Origin: Betaproteobacteria bacterium
Lineage (GTDB): Bacteria > Pseudomonadota > Gammaproteobacteria > Burkholderiales > Burkholderiaceae_D
Direction: 5' to 3'
Length of the DNA stretch: 51,704 nucleotides
NCBI GenBank assembly: GCA_013287275.1
Contig: JABDED010000009.1
Coordinates: forward strand, 7,761-59,464
In this document: piece after piece, positions 17,543-27,147 of the stretch
How the letters are laid out: each line of letters opens with the position of its first letter
Position numbering within the stretch: position 1 is the stretch's first letter
Notes under the pieces: generated by a model
The model's input: the letters and a program-made list of their open reading frames with translations, nothing else
The model's database searches: none
What the model was told of the DNA's origin: nothing
Program-made: the position numbers and the translations under genes

Positions 17543-17582
17543 AATATTTCCAAAAAAGTTCTAAACGCGGAAAAAGCCGCAA

Positions 17583-17612
17583 ATTATAGCCCGTTTATGG
17601 CCCAGGCCGCAA
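17583..17612 (-). promoter_or_regulatory. Predicted sigma70 promoter of the rpsP operon
   Basis: On the minus strand a consensus -10 box TATAAT (17583-17588) lies 18 bases after TTGCGG (17607-17612), a weak -35 box sharing the TTG. Transcription would start about 35 bases before rpsP. Confidence 0.65.
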
Positions 17613-17778
17613 GGGCTATCCCGGTCTGAACTGCAAACAGTGGCTATTCCCCTACAAATTTAATACAAAAAACATAACGAGCAAGCAGATTCGGGTGTGC
17701 AGTCCGGCAATTTATAACAGCGCGCACCCCGCCCTTGCACTAGAATCATGCTTTCGCCAGCGTCAACCACCAGAAACA

Positions 17779-18195
17779 ATGAAAAACACCCATAAAAACA
17801 AAACCCTTGCGACCTTCCTGGCCGCTGCACTGGGCAGCATAGGCGTGCACCGCTTTTACTTGCGCGGGTGGAAAGATAAGGCCGGCTGGCTGCACTTTGT
17901 CACGCTGCCCATATCCGTCATCCTGGGCAACCTGTACTTCGGCCTGCCCATGCTGCTGACCTACAGCCTGCTGGTATTGTCGCTGCTGGTCAGCGTGCTG
18001 GAAGCGCTGGTGCTCGGCCTCACCCCGGATGAAAAATGGGATGCCAAATACAATCCGGCCTCGGGACAGAGCAGCGATTCTTCCTGGCTGCTGGCACTGA
18101 TCCTGGTGTTTACGGTAGGCATAGGCGCCGGCATCCTGATTGCCGTGCTGGCCCGCACTTTTGATTTGCTGTATACCGGCGGCGCCTACGGCTAA
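17779..18195 (+). CDS. TM2-domain membrane protein
   Basis: A 138-residue inner-membrane protein. The N-terminal part shows the TM2 domain pattern: FLAAALGSIGVHRFYLRGW (a GxxGxHRFYLG-like turn) followed by two membrane segments (residues about 36-52 and 55-77). Two more hydrophobic stretches, about 104-130, include VGIGAGILIAVLA. TM2 proteins have no agreed molecular function in bacteria. I choose ATG 17779 because the TM2 motif normally lies close to the N-terminus; an open frame extends upstream to 17695 but its extra 28 residues have no hydrophobic or family features. The gene stands alone and is followed by a strong bidirectional terminator. Confidence 0.8.
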   Translation: MKNTHKNKTLATFLAAALGSIGVHRFYLRGWKDKAGWLHFVTLPISVILGNLYFGLPMLLTYSLLVLSLLVSVLEALVLGLTPDEKWDAKYNPASGQSSDSSWLLALILVFTVGIGAGILIAVLARTFDLLYTGGAYG

Positions 18196-18243
18196 ACAAA
18201 CCGCAACGCGCAAGCGTGCCTGGCGCAGCTTGCCATACAGGAT

Positions 18244-18286
18244 AAAAGCGGCCCCTTATCATTTATGACAAGGGGCCGCTTTTTTA
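18244..18286. terminator. Bidirectional intrinsic terminator
   Basis: AAAAGCGGCCCCTT pairs with AAGGGGCCGCTTTT around a 12-base loop, followed by further Ts. It serves the TM2 gene on the plus strand and the acyl-CoA dehydrogenase gene on the minus strand. Confidence 0.92.
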
Positions 18287-18303
18287 TTGCCGGATCAACA
18301 CGA

Positions 18304-20094
18304 TCAGAACATGTCTTCAGGGATAGCCATTACGCCTGCGCTGCCTTCGACGATGGACGTGCGTATGCCTTGCGCCGCCGACAAGATGTGATCGGCAAAG
18401 AAGCGCGCCGTCGCAATTTTTGCCTGGTAGAACTTGGCATCGCCCTCGCCCGCCTGCAGTTTCTGGTGTGCTATCAGCGCCGCGCGCGCCATCTGCCAGC
18501 CGCCCAGTACGATGCCCGCCAGTTTCAGGTAAGGCACGCTGCCGGAAAACACACCCTTGATATCGGTCTTGAAGTTAGCGGCAACATAGCTCACCACCTC
18601 TTCCAGAGCGCTGGAGCCGGCCACCAGCTGGCGCTGGATCGCCGCCAGGTCGTCCGACGTCACCGCGGCCAGTTCGGCTTCGGTCTTGCGCACCTGGGCA
18701 ATCAGGGCCTTGGCTGTCGCACCGCCGTCGCGCGCAGTCTTGCGGCCCACCAGGTCGTTCGCCTGGATCGCCGTGGTGCCTTCGTAGATGGTCAGGATCC
18801 TGGCATCGCGATAGTGCTGCGCGGCGCCGGTTTCCTCGATAAAGCCCATGCCGCCGTGCACCTGCACGCCGGTCGATGTCACATCCAGCGACATCTCGGT
18901 GGACCAGCCCTTGACGATGGGCACCAGGTATTCATAGCAAGCCTGGTTGGCTTTGCGGGTCGCTTCATCGGTATGGTGATGCGCTGCATCGCTGGCCGCT
19001 GCCGCCACATACGCCAAGGCGCGCGCGCCCTCGGTCTGCGCGCGCATCGACATCAGCAAGCGGCGTACGTCGGGATGGTGGATGATGGTTACCGGTCCGG
19101 CGGAGCCAGCCAGGTCGCGCGACTGCACGCGGTCCTTGGCATAGCTGACGGCCTTTTGGTAGGCGCGTTCGGCCACCGCAACACCCTGCATGCCCACGGC
19201 AAAACGGGCGGCATTCATCATGATGAACATGTATTCCAGGCCGCGGTTTTCTTCACCGACCAGCGTGCCTATCGCGCCGCCGTGATCGCCGAACTGCAAT
19301 ACCGCGGTAGGGCTGGCCTTGATGCCCAGCTTGTGCTCGATGGATACGCAATGCGCGTCGTTGCGCGCGCCCAGGGAGCCATCGGCATTCACCAGGAACT
19401 TGGGTACGATGAACAGCGAAATGCCCTTGACGCCTTCCGGCGCATCCGGCGTACGGGCCAGCACCAGATGGACGATGTTCTCGGCCATGTCGTGTTCGCC
19501 GTAGGTGATGAATATCTTGGTGCCGAACACCTTGTAGCTGCCGTCGCCCTGCGGCACGGCACGGGTGCGCACCATTGCCAGGTCGGAGCCGGCTTGCGGC
19601 TCGGTCAGGTTCATCGTGCCTGTCCATTTGCCGGTGATCAGGTTTTCGAGATAGATGGCTTTTTGTTCATCGGTGCCAGCCGTCAGCAGGGCCTCAATCG
19701 CGCCGTCGGTCAGCAAAGGGCACAATGCAAAAGACAGGTTGGCCGAGTTCAGCATTTCTATGCACGGAGTCGCCACCAGCTTAGGCAAACCCTGGCCGCC
19801 GAATTCGACAGGATGTTGCACACCCTGCCAGCCGGCTTCGCCGTACATCTTGAAGGCTTCCTTAAAGCCCTTGGTGGTGAAGACGCTGCCTTCCTTCCAG
19901 TAACTGGGAGCCTGGTCGCCGGCCCAGTTCAAAGGGGCGACTACTTCGCCGGTAAATTTCGCATTTTCTTCCAGCACTGCTTCCACGGTTTCCGGTGTTG
20001 CATCTTCACAGCCTGGCAAGGCATTCACAGCTGCCAAACCGGCCAGCTCATTCATCACGAACAACATGTCTTTCAACGGGGCGACGTAGCTCAT
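18304..20094 (-). CDS. Acyl-CoA dehydrogenase, long (DmdC-like) form
   Basis: A 596-residue flavin-dependent acyl-CoA dehydrogenase of the long type with a C-terminal extension domain, like DmdC (3-methylmercaptopropionyl-CoA dehydrogenase) and related enzymes. Visible: LTEPQAGSDLAMVRT (FAD/substrate signature), FITYGEHDMAENIV, VHGGMGFIEETGAAQHYRDAR (quoted as VHGGMGFIEETG) and ILTIYEGTTAIQ with the catalytic Glu. The start ATG 20094 has GGAG 7 bases upstream. It lies 108 bases downstream of etfA in the same direction, so it probably belongs to the etfBA transcription unit, placing enzyme and electron acceptor together. Substrate not predictable; the DMSP-pathway role should not be assumed. 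Confidence 0.93.
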   Translation of the reverse strand: MSYVAPLKDMLFVMNELAGLAAVNALPGCEDATPETVEAVLEENAKFTGEVVAPLNWAGDQAPSYWKEGSVFTTKGFKEAFKMYGEAGWQGVQHPVEFGGQGLPKLVATPCIEMLNSANLSFALCPLLTDGAIEALLTAGTDEQKAIYLENLITGKWTGTMNLTEPQAGSDLAMVRTRAVPQGDGSYKVFGTKIFITYGEHDMAENIVHLVLARTPDAPEGVKGISLFIVPKFLVNADGSLGARNDAHCVSIEHKLGIKASPTAVLQFGDHGGAIGTLVGEENRGLEYMFIMMNAARFAVGMQGVAVAERAYQKAVSYAKDRVQSRDLAGSAGPVTIIHHPDVRRLLMSMRAQTEGARALAYVAAAASDAAHHHTDEATRKANQACYEYLVPIVKGWSTEMSLDVTSTGVQVHGGMGFIEETGAAQHYRDARILTIYEGTTAIQANDLVGRKTARDGGATAKALIAQVRKTEAELAAVTSDDLAAIQRQLVAGSSALEEVVSYVAANFKTDIKGVFSGSVPYLKLAGIVLGGWQMARAALIAHQKLQAGEGDAKFYQAKIATARFFADHILSAAQGIRTSIVEGSAGVMAIPEDMF

Positions 20095-20202
20095 ATTTTT
20101 ACTCCATGTCTCCAAAAGAAAAGGACAGGCTAAGGCTCGATCATTTCAAACCTGTTACCTGTCCCTGTAGCTGCGGCGGGCTCGGCGCCCGCCATTTTTT
20201 AA

Positions 20203-21132
20203 TTAACCCAGTTCGGCAACCAGTTGCGGAACGATTTCAAACAAGTCGCCGACGATGCCGTAGTCGGCCACGGAGAAAATCGGCGCTTCTGGATCTTTAT
20301 TGATCGCGACGATGGTCTTCGAATCTTTCATGCCGGCCAGATGCTGGATCGCGCCGGAGATGCCGACCGCGATGTACAACTGAGGAGCAACGATCTTGCC
20401 GGTCTGGCCGACCTGCCAGTCATTCGGCACATAGCCTGCGTCCACCGCCGCGCGGGACGCACCCATGGCGGCGCCCAGCTTGTCTGCCAACGGCTCCAGC
20501 AATTTGAAAGCGTCGCCGGAGCCCATGCCGCGGCCGCCGGAAACAATCACTTTGGCAGCAGTCAGCTCAGGGCGGTCGGACTTGGCGACTTCACGCGATA
20601 CGAAGGCGGATTTGCCGGAATCGGCTACCACGGCGATAGTTTCCACCGCAGCGGAGCCGCCTGTCGCGGCAGCGTCAAAACCGGTAGTACGCACGGTGAT
20701 GACCTTGATTGCATCAGTCGATTGCACCGTAGCGATCGCATTGCCGGCATAGATAGGGCGCTCGAAAGTGTCAGGCGCATCGACCTTGGTGATTTCCGAG
20801 ATTTGCGATACGTCCAGCTTGGCGGCAACGCGCGGCAGGATATTTTTGCCGTAGGCGGTGGCCGGCGCCAGGATGTGGCTGTAAGCGGAAGCGATAGCCA
20901 GGGCCTGCTCTGCAACATTTTCGGCCAGGCCATCGGCGAAGTGCGCCGCATCGGCCAGCAATACCTTGGTGACGCCTGCTACCTGGGCTGCAGCCTGCGC
21001 TGCCGCGGCAGCGTTATGGCCGGCCACCAGTACGTGGACGTCGCCGCCGCATTGGCTGGCAGCAGTGATGGTGTTTAAGGTGCTTCCCTTCAGGGACGCA
21101 TTGTCGTGTTCAGCGATGACGAGTGTAGTCAT
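20203..21132 (-). CDS. etfA: Electron transfer flavoprotein alpha subunit
   Basis: The FAD-carrying subunit of ETF, which accepts electrons from acyl-CoA dehydrogenases and passes them to ETF-ubiquinone oxidoreductase. The 309-residue protein has the C-terminal FAD-binding signature: [39 protein letters not shown] and [23 protein letters not shown] 21132 has GGAAGA upstream; a longer frame to 21186 lacks support. etfB lies 97 bases upstream in the same operon, and the long acyl-CoA dehydrogenase follows. Confidence 0.97.
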   Translation of the reverse strand: MTTLVIAEHDNASLKGSTLNTITAASQCGGDVHVLVAGHNAAAAAQAAAQVAGVTKVLLADAAHFADGLAENVAEQALAIASAYSHILAPATAYGKNILPRVAAKLDVSQISEITKVDAPDTFERPIYAGNAIATVQSTDAIKVITVRTTGFDAAATGGSAAVETIAVVADSGKSAFVSREVAKSDRPELTAAKVIVSGGRGMGSGDAFKLLEPLADKLGAAMGASRAAVDAGYVPNDWQVGQTGKIVAPQLYIAVGISGAIQHLAGMKDSKTIVAINKDPEAPIFSVADYGIVGDLFEIVPQLVAELG

Positions 21133-21229
21133 GATGTCTTCCACATTAGCATTGAAGTCGGGGCAAAGATATTGGCATTGCCGCAAAAATTATTCTTGAA
21201 ATCCTGCGCTTAAATCACGCGCAGCAGGA

Positions 21230-21982
21230 TTAACCGATTACCTTGGCTTCGTTCCTCAACTTGGAAACCAGCGTCGCCACGTCAGGCACCTTGATACCGG
21301 CGGAACGCTTAGGCGGCTCCACTACTTTCAGGGTCTTCACGCGGGAAGCGACATCAACGCCCAGGTCGGCGGGCTTGACATTGTCCAGCTGCTTTTTCTT
21401 GGCCTTCATGATGTTAGGCAGGGTCACATAGCGCGGCTCGTTCAGGCGCAAGTCTGTGGTAATGATCGCCGGTAAAGTCAGCGACAGTGTTTCCAGGCCG
21501 CCATCCACTTCGCGCGTGACGCTGGCCTTGCCGTCGGCAACGGTCACCTTGGAGGCGAACGTCGCTTGCGGCCAGCCCAGCAGCGCAGCCAGCATCTGGC
21601 CGGTCTGGTTGCAATCGTCGTCGATCGCCTGTTTGCCGAGGATGATCAGTTGCGGTTGTTCCTTGTCAGCCAGCGCTTTCAGCAGCTTGGCGACAGCCAG
21701 CGGCTGCAGTTCTGCATCGCTTTCCACCAGGATGCCGCGATCGGCGCCGATCGCCATTGCAGTACGCAGGGTTTCCTGGCATTGGGCCACGCCGCAGGAG
21801 ACAGCCACCACTTCAGTCACCACGCCGGCCTCTTTCAGGCGCATGGCTTCTTCTACGGCGATTTCATCGAAAGGATTCATCGACATTTTGACATTGGCGA
21901 TATCAACGCCAGAGCCATCGGATTTGACGCGCACTTTGACGTTATAGTCGACGACACGTTTGACTGGTACCAGGACTTTCAT
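21230..21982 (-). CDS. etfB: Electron transfer flavoprotein beta subunit
   Basis: The AMP-binding partner of EtfA. The 250-residue protein starts [20 protein letters not shown] and shows [18 protein letters not shown], the beta-subunit helix, plus [17 protein letters not shown] and the C-terminal recognition loop that docks on acyl-CoA dehydrogenases ([13 protein letters not shown]). It heads the etfB-etfA-acyl-CoA dehydrogenase unit. Upstream lies a leader of about 240 bases with a long hairpin (see the inverted repeat at 22049-22150), which makes post-transcriptional control a possibility. Confidence 0.97.
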   Translation of the reverse strand: MKVLVPVKRVVDYNVKVRVKSDGSGVDIANVKMSMNPFDEIAVEEAMRLKEAGVVTEVVAVSCGVAQCQETLRTAMAIGADRGILVESDAELQPLAVAKLLKALADKEQPQLIILGKQAIDDDCNQTGQMLAALLGWPQATFASKVTVADGKASVTREVDGGLETLSLTLPAIITTDLRLNEPRYVTLPNIMKAKKKQLDNVKPADLGVDVASRVKTLKVVEPPKRSAGIKVPDVATLVSKLRNEAKVIG

Positions 21983-22048
21983 GGGTCTGCCTTTATTTAA
22001 GCTGATATTTGAACAGAGATGGTGATACGGATTGTGAATCTAAAAGGA

Positions 22049-22150
22049 TGTTGCGAAATAGGCCTGCCTGCGAGGCCCGCCCGCGAGGTCCGCTTGCCAA
22101 GCCTGCCCTGCGCACGCCATATAGCTGGCAGCATAGCCTATTTCGCAACA
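22049..22150. repeat. 102-bp inverted-repeat element in the etfB leader
   Basis: A 15-base perfect inverted repeat (TGTTGCGAAATAGGC at 22049-22063, GCCTATTTCGCAACA at 22136-22150) encloses a GC-rich interior. The stem can extend by five pairs (CTGCC/GGCAG) beyond a 4-base bulge. The interior has two tandem 13-base units, GCCTGCGAGGCCC (22066-22078) and GCCCGCGAGGTCC (22079-22091). The layout resembles a small non-coding mobile element (MITE) or a structured 5' leader of etfB. No coding potential. It lies in the 443-base gap between etfB and the TusA-like gene. Confidence 0.75.
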
Positions 22151-22231
22151 GCCCGGATAAATCAAGCGCCCGCAGCCAATTGATACAGGATGGCACGGCG
22201 GGGCGAATTGACGTATACGTAAACTCCAGCG

Positions 22232-22237
22232 ATTATA
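22232..22237 (-). promoter_or_regulatory. Candidate -10 box upstream of etfB
   Basis: A consensus TATAAT on the minus strand about 250 bases before etfB. No good -35 box is found at 16-18 bases. If used, the inverted-repeat element would be in the transcript leader. Confidence 0.35.
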
Positions 22238-22354
22238 AAACGAATTTAACAACTCGTCGCACAATTTAGCACGATCGTTCGCTTCAAGCCACATCCGAGC
22301 TAGAGCGCTACGCCTAATGCGGGGCGCCGCACAGGCTGAAATGCAAATTTTGCA

Positions 22355-22388
22355 ACAAAAAAGCCCGCAAAGCAGGCCTTGCGGGCTT
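22355..22388 (-). terminator. Intrinsic terminator of the TusA-like gene
   Basis: On the minus strand AAGCCCGCAA pairs with TTGCGGGCTT around an 8-base loop, followed by TTTTTTG. It lies about 40 bases after the stop of the TusA-like gene. Confidence 0.9.
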
Positions 22389-22426
22389 ATACATTTTTCC
22401 AGCGATGCTGCAAGAGCAGGTAGATC

Positions 22427-22654
22427 TTACTTGCGCTTGATGAAGTATTCGTATTCCTGGCTGTTTTCCATGTGGGACAGCAATTCATTGCCGGTCTGCT
22501 TGGAAAAGGCCTTGAAATCGCGGACAGAGCCTGGATCGGTTGCGATCACCCGCAACACTTCGCCGGTAATCATATCGGCCAGGGCTTTTTTGGTTTTCAA
22601 AATTGGAAGCGGACAATTCAGTCCACGCGCGTCCAGTTCTTTATTGAATTGCAT
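22427..22654 (-). CDS. TusA/SirA-family sulfur carrier protein
   Basis: A 75-residue member of the TusA family of small sulfur-carrier proteins. The persulfide-accepting cysteine is C14 in the signature LNCPLPILKTKKAL (CPxP motif). Family size is 70-85 residues, so it is complete. The start has GGAA 6 bases upstream. It stands alone with its own terminator, without the partner genes tusBCD or moa genes. TusA relatives act in tRNA thiolation, molybdenum cofactor synthesis or sulfur oxidation; which one applies here cannot be told. The 190 bases upstream are AT-rich and contain no gene I can identify. Confidence 0.9.
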   Translation of the reverse strand: MQFNKELDARGLNCPLPILKTKKALADMITGEVLRVIATDPGSVRDFKAFSKQTGNELLSHMENSQEYEYFIKRK

Positions 22655-22845
22655 GATGTTTCCAGTGGCAGGATAAAACTAATTGAATAAACAAATTCGC
22701 TAAACAATTGATGCACCAATTCTACCGGAAATTTTACCTTGATGGTGCAACGCAACACACTTCTACAATCTCAGTAATCTATTCACAACAAATTTGCACA
22801 ATATTGGTGAAAAAAGACATACTGAGACGGTAATTTATCTTTATT

Positions 22846-23373
22846 TTAGCCTGTCGGCCAGTCCATGAAGACGGGATCCAGCCCCTGCGCCCGCATCCAG
22901 TCAGCCATTGCATAACCGGTGCCGGCGTGCCAGGGGCGCAGCTTTTCAGGAGAGACCAGGCGGAATTCGACCAGCTCTTCCGATAGCTGTATGTCGCCGC
23001 TGGCCTTGACGTGGTAGGCGAGGATAACCTCGTTTTTACGCATGAACTCGTACACGCCTATCAGGGAGATCTGATCGGCATCCAGGTTGGTCTCTTCTTT
23101 TAATTCGCGCGCCACGCCCTGCTCCGGCGTTTCCCCGCGCTCCATGAAACCGGTGATCAGCGCAAACATCTTCTCCGGCCAGGCCGCATTGCGGGCCAGC
23201 AGGATGCGGCCTTCCACTTCAACCAGCGCAGCCAGCACCGGCAACGGATTGTCCCAGTACGTCCAGTGCCCTTCGGGACAAGCCAGCCGCTGCCTGCCGG
23301 CCTCATGCTGGTCCTGGCGCAGCACCAGCGATGCCGCGCACACCGGACAGAATTTCAATTCCATGGATTGCAT
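22846..23373 (-). CDS. NUDIX hydrolase with N-terminal zinc ribbon
   Basis: A 175-residue protein with a Cys4-type zinc ribbon at the N-terminus (CPVC ... CPEGH) and a Nudix box GFMERGETPEQGVARELKEET around residues 75-95 (quoted as GFMERGETPEQG, RELKEET). The arrangement matches the C-terminal half of NudC-type NADH pyrophosphatases, without the NudC N-terminal domain, so it is likely a nucleoside-diphosphate-linked hydrolase of unknown substrate. An ATG at 23373 and one three codons on (23364) are both possible. It begins 7 bases after the stop of the GNAT gene, so it is cotranscribed with alaS and yhhY. The Nudix glutamates are all present. Confidence 0.88.
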   Translation of the reverse strand: MQSMELKFCPVCAASLVLRQDQHEAGRQRLACPEGHWTYWDNPLPVLAALVEVEGRILLARNAAWPEKMFALITGFMERGETPEQGVARELKEETNLDADQISLIGVYEFMRKNEVILAYHVKASGDIQLSEELVEFRLVSPEKLRPWHAGTGYAMADWMRAQGLDPVFMDWPTG

Positions 23374-23380
23374 CTCAGCA

Positions 23381-23899
23381 TCAGCGCCCGGTCACCGGAA
23401 TGCGGGGCTGCTTGGGGTGCAGGCGCGCCATCGCATGCGCGTCGACATAGGCGCCGTTGCGCAGCGCATAGGCGCGGTAGGTACCTTCGACTTCGAAGCC
23501 GAATTTGTTATACAGGTGGATCGCATGCGCATTGTCGGTAAATACCGTCAACTCGGTACGCAGCAGGTTCATCCAGTTGTCCGCCAGGCCCAGCAGTTCG
23601 GCCAGCAACGCGGTGCCTATGCCGCGCCCGCTGAACGAATCCGCAACGCCCATGCCGACTGACGCCGCATGACGGCGCCTCGCCTTGCCTTCCACATGCA
23701 AACCGGCGGTGCCGACCAGCACACCGTCATATACCGCCACCAGCAAGATGTCATCCGGGCTGCGTTGCGTCAGCCTTTCCTGCCACATCTCCACCGAAGG
23801 ATGCGGCAGTTGCAAAGTTCCAGCATAGGTATTGGTACTTGCATACACCCGTTGAATCTGGGCGGCATCATTCGGTTCGGCGCGGCGTATATAGATCAT
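23381..23899 (-). CDS. yhhY: GNAT acetyltransferase, YhhY/AaaT-like
   Basis: A 172-residue GNAT enzyme resembling E. coli YhhY (AaaT, an L-amino acid N-acetyltransferase): the shared phrases [46 protein letters not shown] and [17 protein letters not shown] are characteristic. The acetyl-CoA loop is GRGIGTAL. It overlaps alaS by 4 bases (ATGA, 23896-23899), which implies translational coupling to alanyl-tRNA synthetase. That pairing is intriguing, since an amino-acid acetylase could remove misused amino acids; this is inference. Substrates Phe and Met are reported for the E. coli enzyme, but are unproven here. Confidence 0.88.
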   Translation of the reverse strand: MIYIRRAEPNDAAQIQRVYASTNTYAGTLQLPHPSVEMWQERLTQRSPDDILLVAVYDGVLVGTAGLHVEGKARRRHAASVGMGVADSFSGRGIGTALLAELLGLADNWMNLLRTELTVFTDNAHAIHLYNKFGFEVEGTYRAYALRNGAYVDAHAMARLHPKQPRIPVTGR

Positions 23900-26508
23900 A
23901 AGCGTTCACTAATCCAGGTTGCGACTTCTGACAGCGCCTTCGGCAAGCCGGCAGGATCGGTACCGCCCGCCTGAGCCATGTCAGGACGGCCACCGCCCTT
24001 GCCGCCTACCTGCTGCGCCACGAAATTGACCAGCTCGCCAGCCTTGACCCTGGATGTGGAATCCGCAGTCACGCCCGCGATCAGGCTGACCTTGCCGTCG
24101 TTCACAGCCGCCAGAACGATCGCCGCAGTCTTCAGTTTATCTTTCAGCTTGTCCATGGTTTCGCGCAGCGCCGTGACATCGGCGCCATCCAGCGTCGCCG
24201 CCAGCACCTTGATGCCTTTGACGTCGACCGCCTGCGCCACCAGTTCATCTCCCTGGTTGGCGGCCAGTTTTGATTTTAATGCGGCCAGTTCTTTTTCCAG
24301 GGATTTAACATGATCCTGAACCTGTACTATGCGTTGTGTCAACTCTTCCGGCTGGGATTTCAGCGCCGCTGCGGCCTCATTGACACGGTTGCTCAGGTTT
24401 TGCACCAAGGCCAGTGCCACTTCACCGGTAACGGCCTCTACCCTACGTATACCTGCCGCCACGCCGCCCTCGGCAACGATCTTGAACAGGCCGATATCGC
24501 CGGTGCGCGATACATGGGTGCCGCCGCACAATTCGCGCGAGAAGCCGATATCCAGCACGCGCACTTCGTCGCCGTATTTTTCACCGAACAGTGCCATCGC
24601 ACCACCCTTGACCGCATCGTCAAACGACATCACCTGCGCCTGCGCAGCATTATTGGCCAGGATTTCACGGTTGACGATCGCTTCCACCCGGCGGATTTCG
24701 TCGGCCGTCATCGGCGCATTATGGCTGAAGTCGAAGCGGGTTTTTTCCTGATCGACCAGGGAGCCTTTTTGCGCTACATGCGAGCCCAGCACTTCACGCA
24801 GGGCCTTGTGCATCAGGTGGGTCGCCGAGTGGTTGCGCACGGTTTGCGCGCGCACCTGGGTTGCCACCTGCGCCTTGACGCTTTGGCCGACAGCCAGCGA
24901 GCCGGTTTGCAATATGCCGTGGTGGCCGAACACGTCGGCCTGGATTTTTTGCGTATCCGCGACTTCAAACACCGCGCCGGATTCGACCGCCAGCACGCCG
25001 GAATCACCGCACTGGCCGCCGGACTCTGCATAGAAAGGCGTGGTATCCAATACCACGATAGCCTGCTGGCCGGCCTTGATTTCATTGACGGCAACGCCGT
25101 CGATGTACAGAGCCACTACCTTGCTCTGGTGGCTCAGGCTGTCGTAACCGACGAACCTGGTCTTGTCGCCGCTGTACTCGACGCCGGCCGCCATTTTGAA
25201 CTTGCCGGCCGCGCGCGCGGTTTGCTTCTGGCGTTCCATCGCCGCGTCGAAGCCGGCTTCATCCAGCACGATATTGCGCTCGCGGCAAATGTCGGCGGTC
25301 AGGTCCAGCGGGAAGCCGTAAGTATCGTACAGCGTGAAAGCGGTATCGCCGTCCAACTGCTTGCTGTCCTTGGCCAGTGCCGCTTCCAGTATCTTCATGC
25401 CGTGTTCCAGGGTTTCGCCGAAACGTTCTTCTTCCTGCTTCAGCACCTGCGCGACGCGCTCGCCGGCCTCGGCCAGTTCAGGATAGGCCACGCCCATTTC
25501 CTTGACCAGGTCAGCCACCAGCTTGTAGAAAAACGGCTGGGTCTGGCCCAGCTTGTGGCCATGGCGCAGCGCGCGGCGGGTAATCCGGCGCAACACATAA
25601 CCGCGCCCTTCGTTGCCGGGGATGATGCCGTCGACAATCAGGAAGCCGGCGCAGCGGATGTGGTCGGCGATCACTTTCAGCGAATTGTTTGCCAGGTCGG
25701 CGCAGCCGGTTTCGCGCGCAGCGGCCTTGATCAGGTTCTGGAAAGTGTCGATCTCATAGTTGGAATGCACGTGCTGCAATACCGCGGCAATGCGTTCCAG
25801 GCCCATGCCGGTATCCACGCAAGGCTTCGGCAAGGGATGCAGCACACCCTGCTCATCTTTGTTGAACTGCATGAACACCAGGTTCCAGATCTCGATGAAA
25901 CGGTCGCCGTTTTCGTCAGGAGACCCCGGCGGACCGCCCCAGATTTCCGCGCCGTGGTCGTAAAAAATCTCGCTGCAGGGGCCGCAAGGGCCGGTATCGG
26001 CCATTTGCCAGAAATTATCAGAAGCATAACGGGCGCCCTTATTGTCGCCGATGCGGATGATGCGTTCTGCCGGCACGCCGATCTCGTTTTGCCAGATGCC
26101 GTAGGCTTCGTCGTCTTCCTGGTAGACGGTGACTGTCAGTTTATCTTTTGGCAAGCCATATACGACAGTCAGCAATTCCCACGCATAGTGGATTGCATCG
26201 CGCTTGAAGTAGTCGCCAAACGAGAAATTGCCCAGCATTTCGAAGAAAGTATGATGGCGCGCGGTATAACCGACGTTTTCCAGGTCATTGTGCTTGCCGC
26301 CGGCGCGCACGCTGCGCTGCGCCGTCGTCGCCCGCGTATAGCTGCGCTTGTCCTGCCCCAGGAACACATCCTTGAACTGCACCATGCCGGAATTGGTGAA
26401 CAGCAGGGTAGGATCATTGCCGGGTATCAGGCTGGAAGAACGCACCCTGGTATGGCCTTTAGATTCGAAAAAGCTAAGGAATTTATCGCGAATTTCTGAC
26501 GAGTTCAT
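23896..26508 (-). CDS. alaS: Alanyl-tRNA synthetase
   Basis: Class II synthetase charging tRNA-Ala, 870 residues. Class II motif 1/2 region: [15 protein letters not shown] and [21 protein letters not shown] (quoted [16 protein letters not shown]). Editing domain: [16 protein letters not shown] (zinc motif HxxxH) and [13 protein letters not shown]. The C-terminal C-Ala part is intact, including [12 protein letters not shown]. The start [10 protein letters not shown] is the family's. No clear Shine-Dalgarno sequence; a TATAAT box lies on the minus strand at 26557-26562, about 50 bases upstream, without a good -35 box. The gene heads an operon with yhhY (4-base overlap) and a NUDIX hydrolase. 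Confidence 0.98.
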   Translation of the reverse strand: MNSSEIRDKFLSFFESKGHTRVRSSSLIPGNDPTLLFTNSGMVQFKDVFLGQDKRSYTRATTAQRSVRAGGKHNDLENVGYTARHHTFFEMLGNFSFGDYFKRDAIHYAWELLTVVYGLPKDKLTVTVYQEDDEAYGIWQNEIGVPAERIIRIGDNKGARYASDNFWQMADTGPCGPCSEIFYDHGAEIWGGPPGSPDENGDRFIEIWNLVFMQFNKDEQGVLHPLPKPCVDTGMGLERIAAVLQHVHSNYEIDTFQNLIKAAARETGCADLANNSLKVIADHIRCAGFLIVDGIIPGNEGRGYVLRRITRRALRHGHKLGQTQPFFYKLVADLVKEMGVAYPELAEAGERVAQVLKQEEERFGETLEHGMKILEAALAKDSKQLDGDTAFTLYDTYGFPLDLTADICRERNIVLDEAGFDAAMERQKQTARAAGKFKMAAGVEYSGDKTRFVGYDSLSHQSKVVALYIDGVAVNEIKAGQQAIVVLDTTPFYAESGGQCGDSGVLAVESGAVFEVADTQKIQADVFGHHGILQTGSLAVGQSVKAQVATQVRAQTVRNHSATHLMHKALREVLGSHVAQKGSLVDQEKTRFDFSHNAPMTADEIRRVEAIVNREILANNAAQAQVMSFDDAVKGGAMALFGEKYGDEVRVLDIGFSRELCGGTHVSRTGDIGLFKIVAEGGVAAGIRRVEAVTGEVALALVQNLSNRVNEAAAALKSQPEELTQRIVQVQDHVKSLEKELAALKSKLAANQGDELVAQAVDVKGIKVLAATLDGADVTALRETMDKLKDKLKTAAIVLAAVNDGKVSLIAGVTADSTSRVKAGELVNFVAQQVGGKGGGRPDMAQAGGTDPAGLPKALSEVATWISERL

Positions 26509-26596
26509 ATGGTTTGTTAGGGTGATATCTAATTGAAAATAAGAAGTTAGCCTTTGATTATACGTGATAACTTCCTCTAAATTAGCTCATAAAACA

Positions 26597-26633
26597 CAAA
26601 ACCCGCCCTGTCTGCACGACAGGGCGGGTTTTG
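26597..26633. terminator. Bidirectional intrinsic terminator downstream of the small secreted protein gene
   Basis: ACCCGCCCTGTC (26601-26612) pairs with GACAGGGCGGGT (26618-26629) around a 5-base loop, flanked by AAA and TTT. It ends the gene at 26655 on the minus strand and isolates it from alaS. Confidence 0.9.
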
Positions 26634-26654
26634 CGGCCGGATGCCTGAAGGGTC

Positions 26655-26993
26655 TTAGCTGGCGGTAGCCGGGACGGCTACGCGGGCATTGTGCTTCTTC
26701 GCGAATATCTTCTTGCTGGCCTTGTTTTCTTCGTGCTGCAGCTTGGCGCGTTCCGCCCTGGTCACCTTGCCGTCCGCTTTGGCGGCTTCCTTGTCGTTTT
26801 CTATCTTGGTTTCGCGTTTTTCCAGGTTGGTCGCCTCTTTTGAAGTCAGCGCGCCGGAGTTGATACCCTGGGCTACGCGGCCTTGCTGCGCTTCCTGGCG
26901 TTTATCGATATTCGGCGTATTGGTGTTCTGCGCAAAAACCGGTGCGACAAACATGCTGGCGACGAGGATGGAAATCAGTTTGGCGGATGTCAT
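26655..26993 (-). CDS. Small exported protein of unknown function
   Basis: A 112-residue protein with a signal peptide cut after VFAQ (about residue 21-22). The mature part is highly charged and probably helical: QQGRVAQGINSGALTSKEATNLEKRE is quoted as GRVAQGINSGALTSKEA and NLEKRETKIENDKEAAKADG, followed by KVTRAERAKLQHEENKASKKI and KKHNARV. The two SGALTSKEA / ADGKVTRAER segments resemble each other (a duplicated EF-hand-like D-G-x-T-x-x-E motif). I recall similar small periplasmic proteins in Burkholderiales, but no function is known to me. AAGG upstream supports the start. It is followed by a strong terminator, and no operon partner is evident. Confidence 0.75.
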   Translation of the reverse strand: MTSAKLISILVASMFVAPVFAQNTNTPNIDKRQEAQQGRVAQGINSGALTSKEATNLEKRETKIENDKEAAKADGKVTRAERAKLQHEENKASKKIFAKKHNARVAVPATAS

Positions 26994-27147
26994 TTGGCGA
27001 GCCTTTCAAAGTGGTTGTTTTTCATTTTTGGATGAGCACCGTGCCCATGAGCCAGTAACGAGGCCATCCGTCGAATGGATGACCCAACAACTGTAAGCGG
27101 TGTAATCATTCGTAACAGCTTAAGGCCGCCCCACGCGCCATCGCACA

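Noticed and set aside
18265-20133. A 622-codon rightward open frame
   Set aside because: It is antisense to the complete acyl-CoA dehydrogenase gene and its translation has no recognisable domain, with the repetitive His/Arg/Gln bias typical of opposite-strand shadows in GC-rich DNA.
24310-26499. A 729-codon rightward open frame
   Set aside because: Antisense to alaS, whose class II and editing motifs are all present; a shadow.
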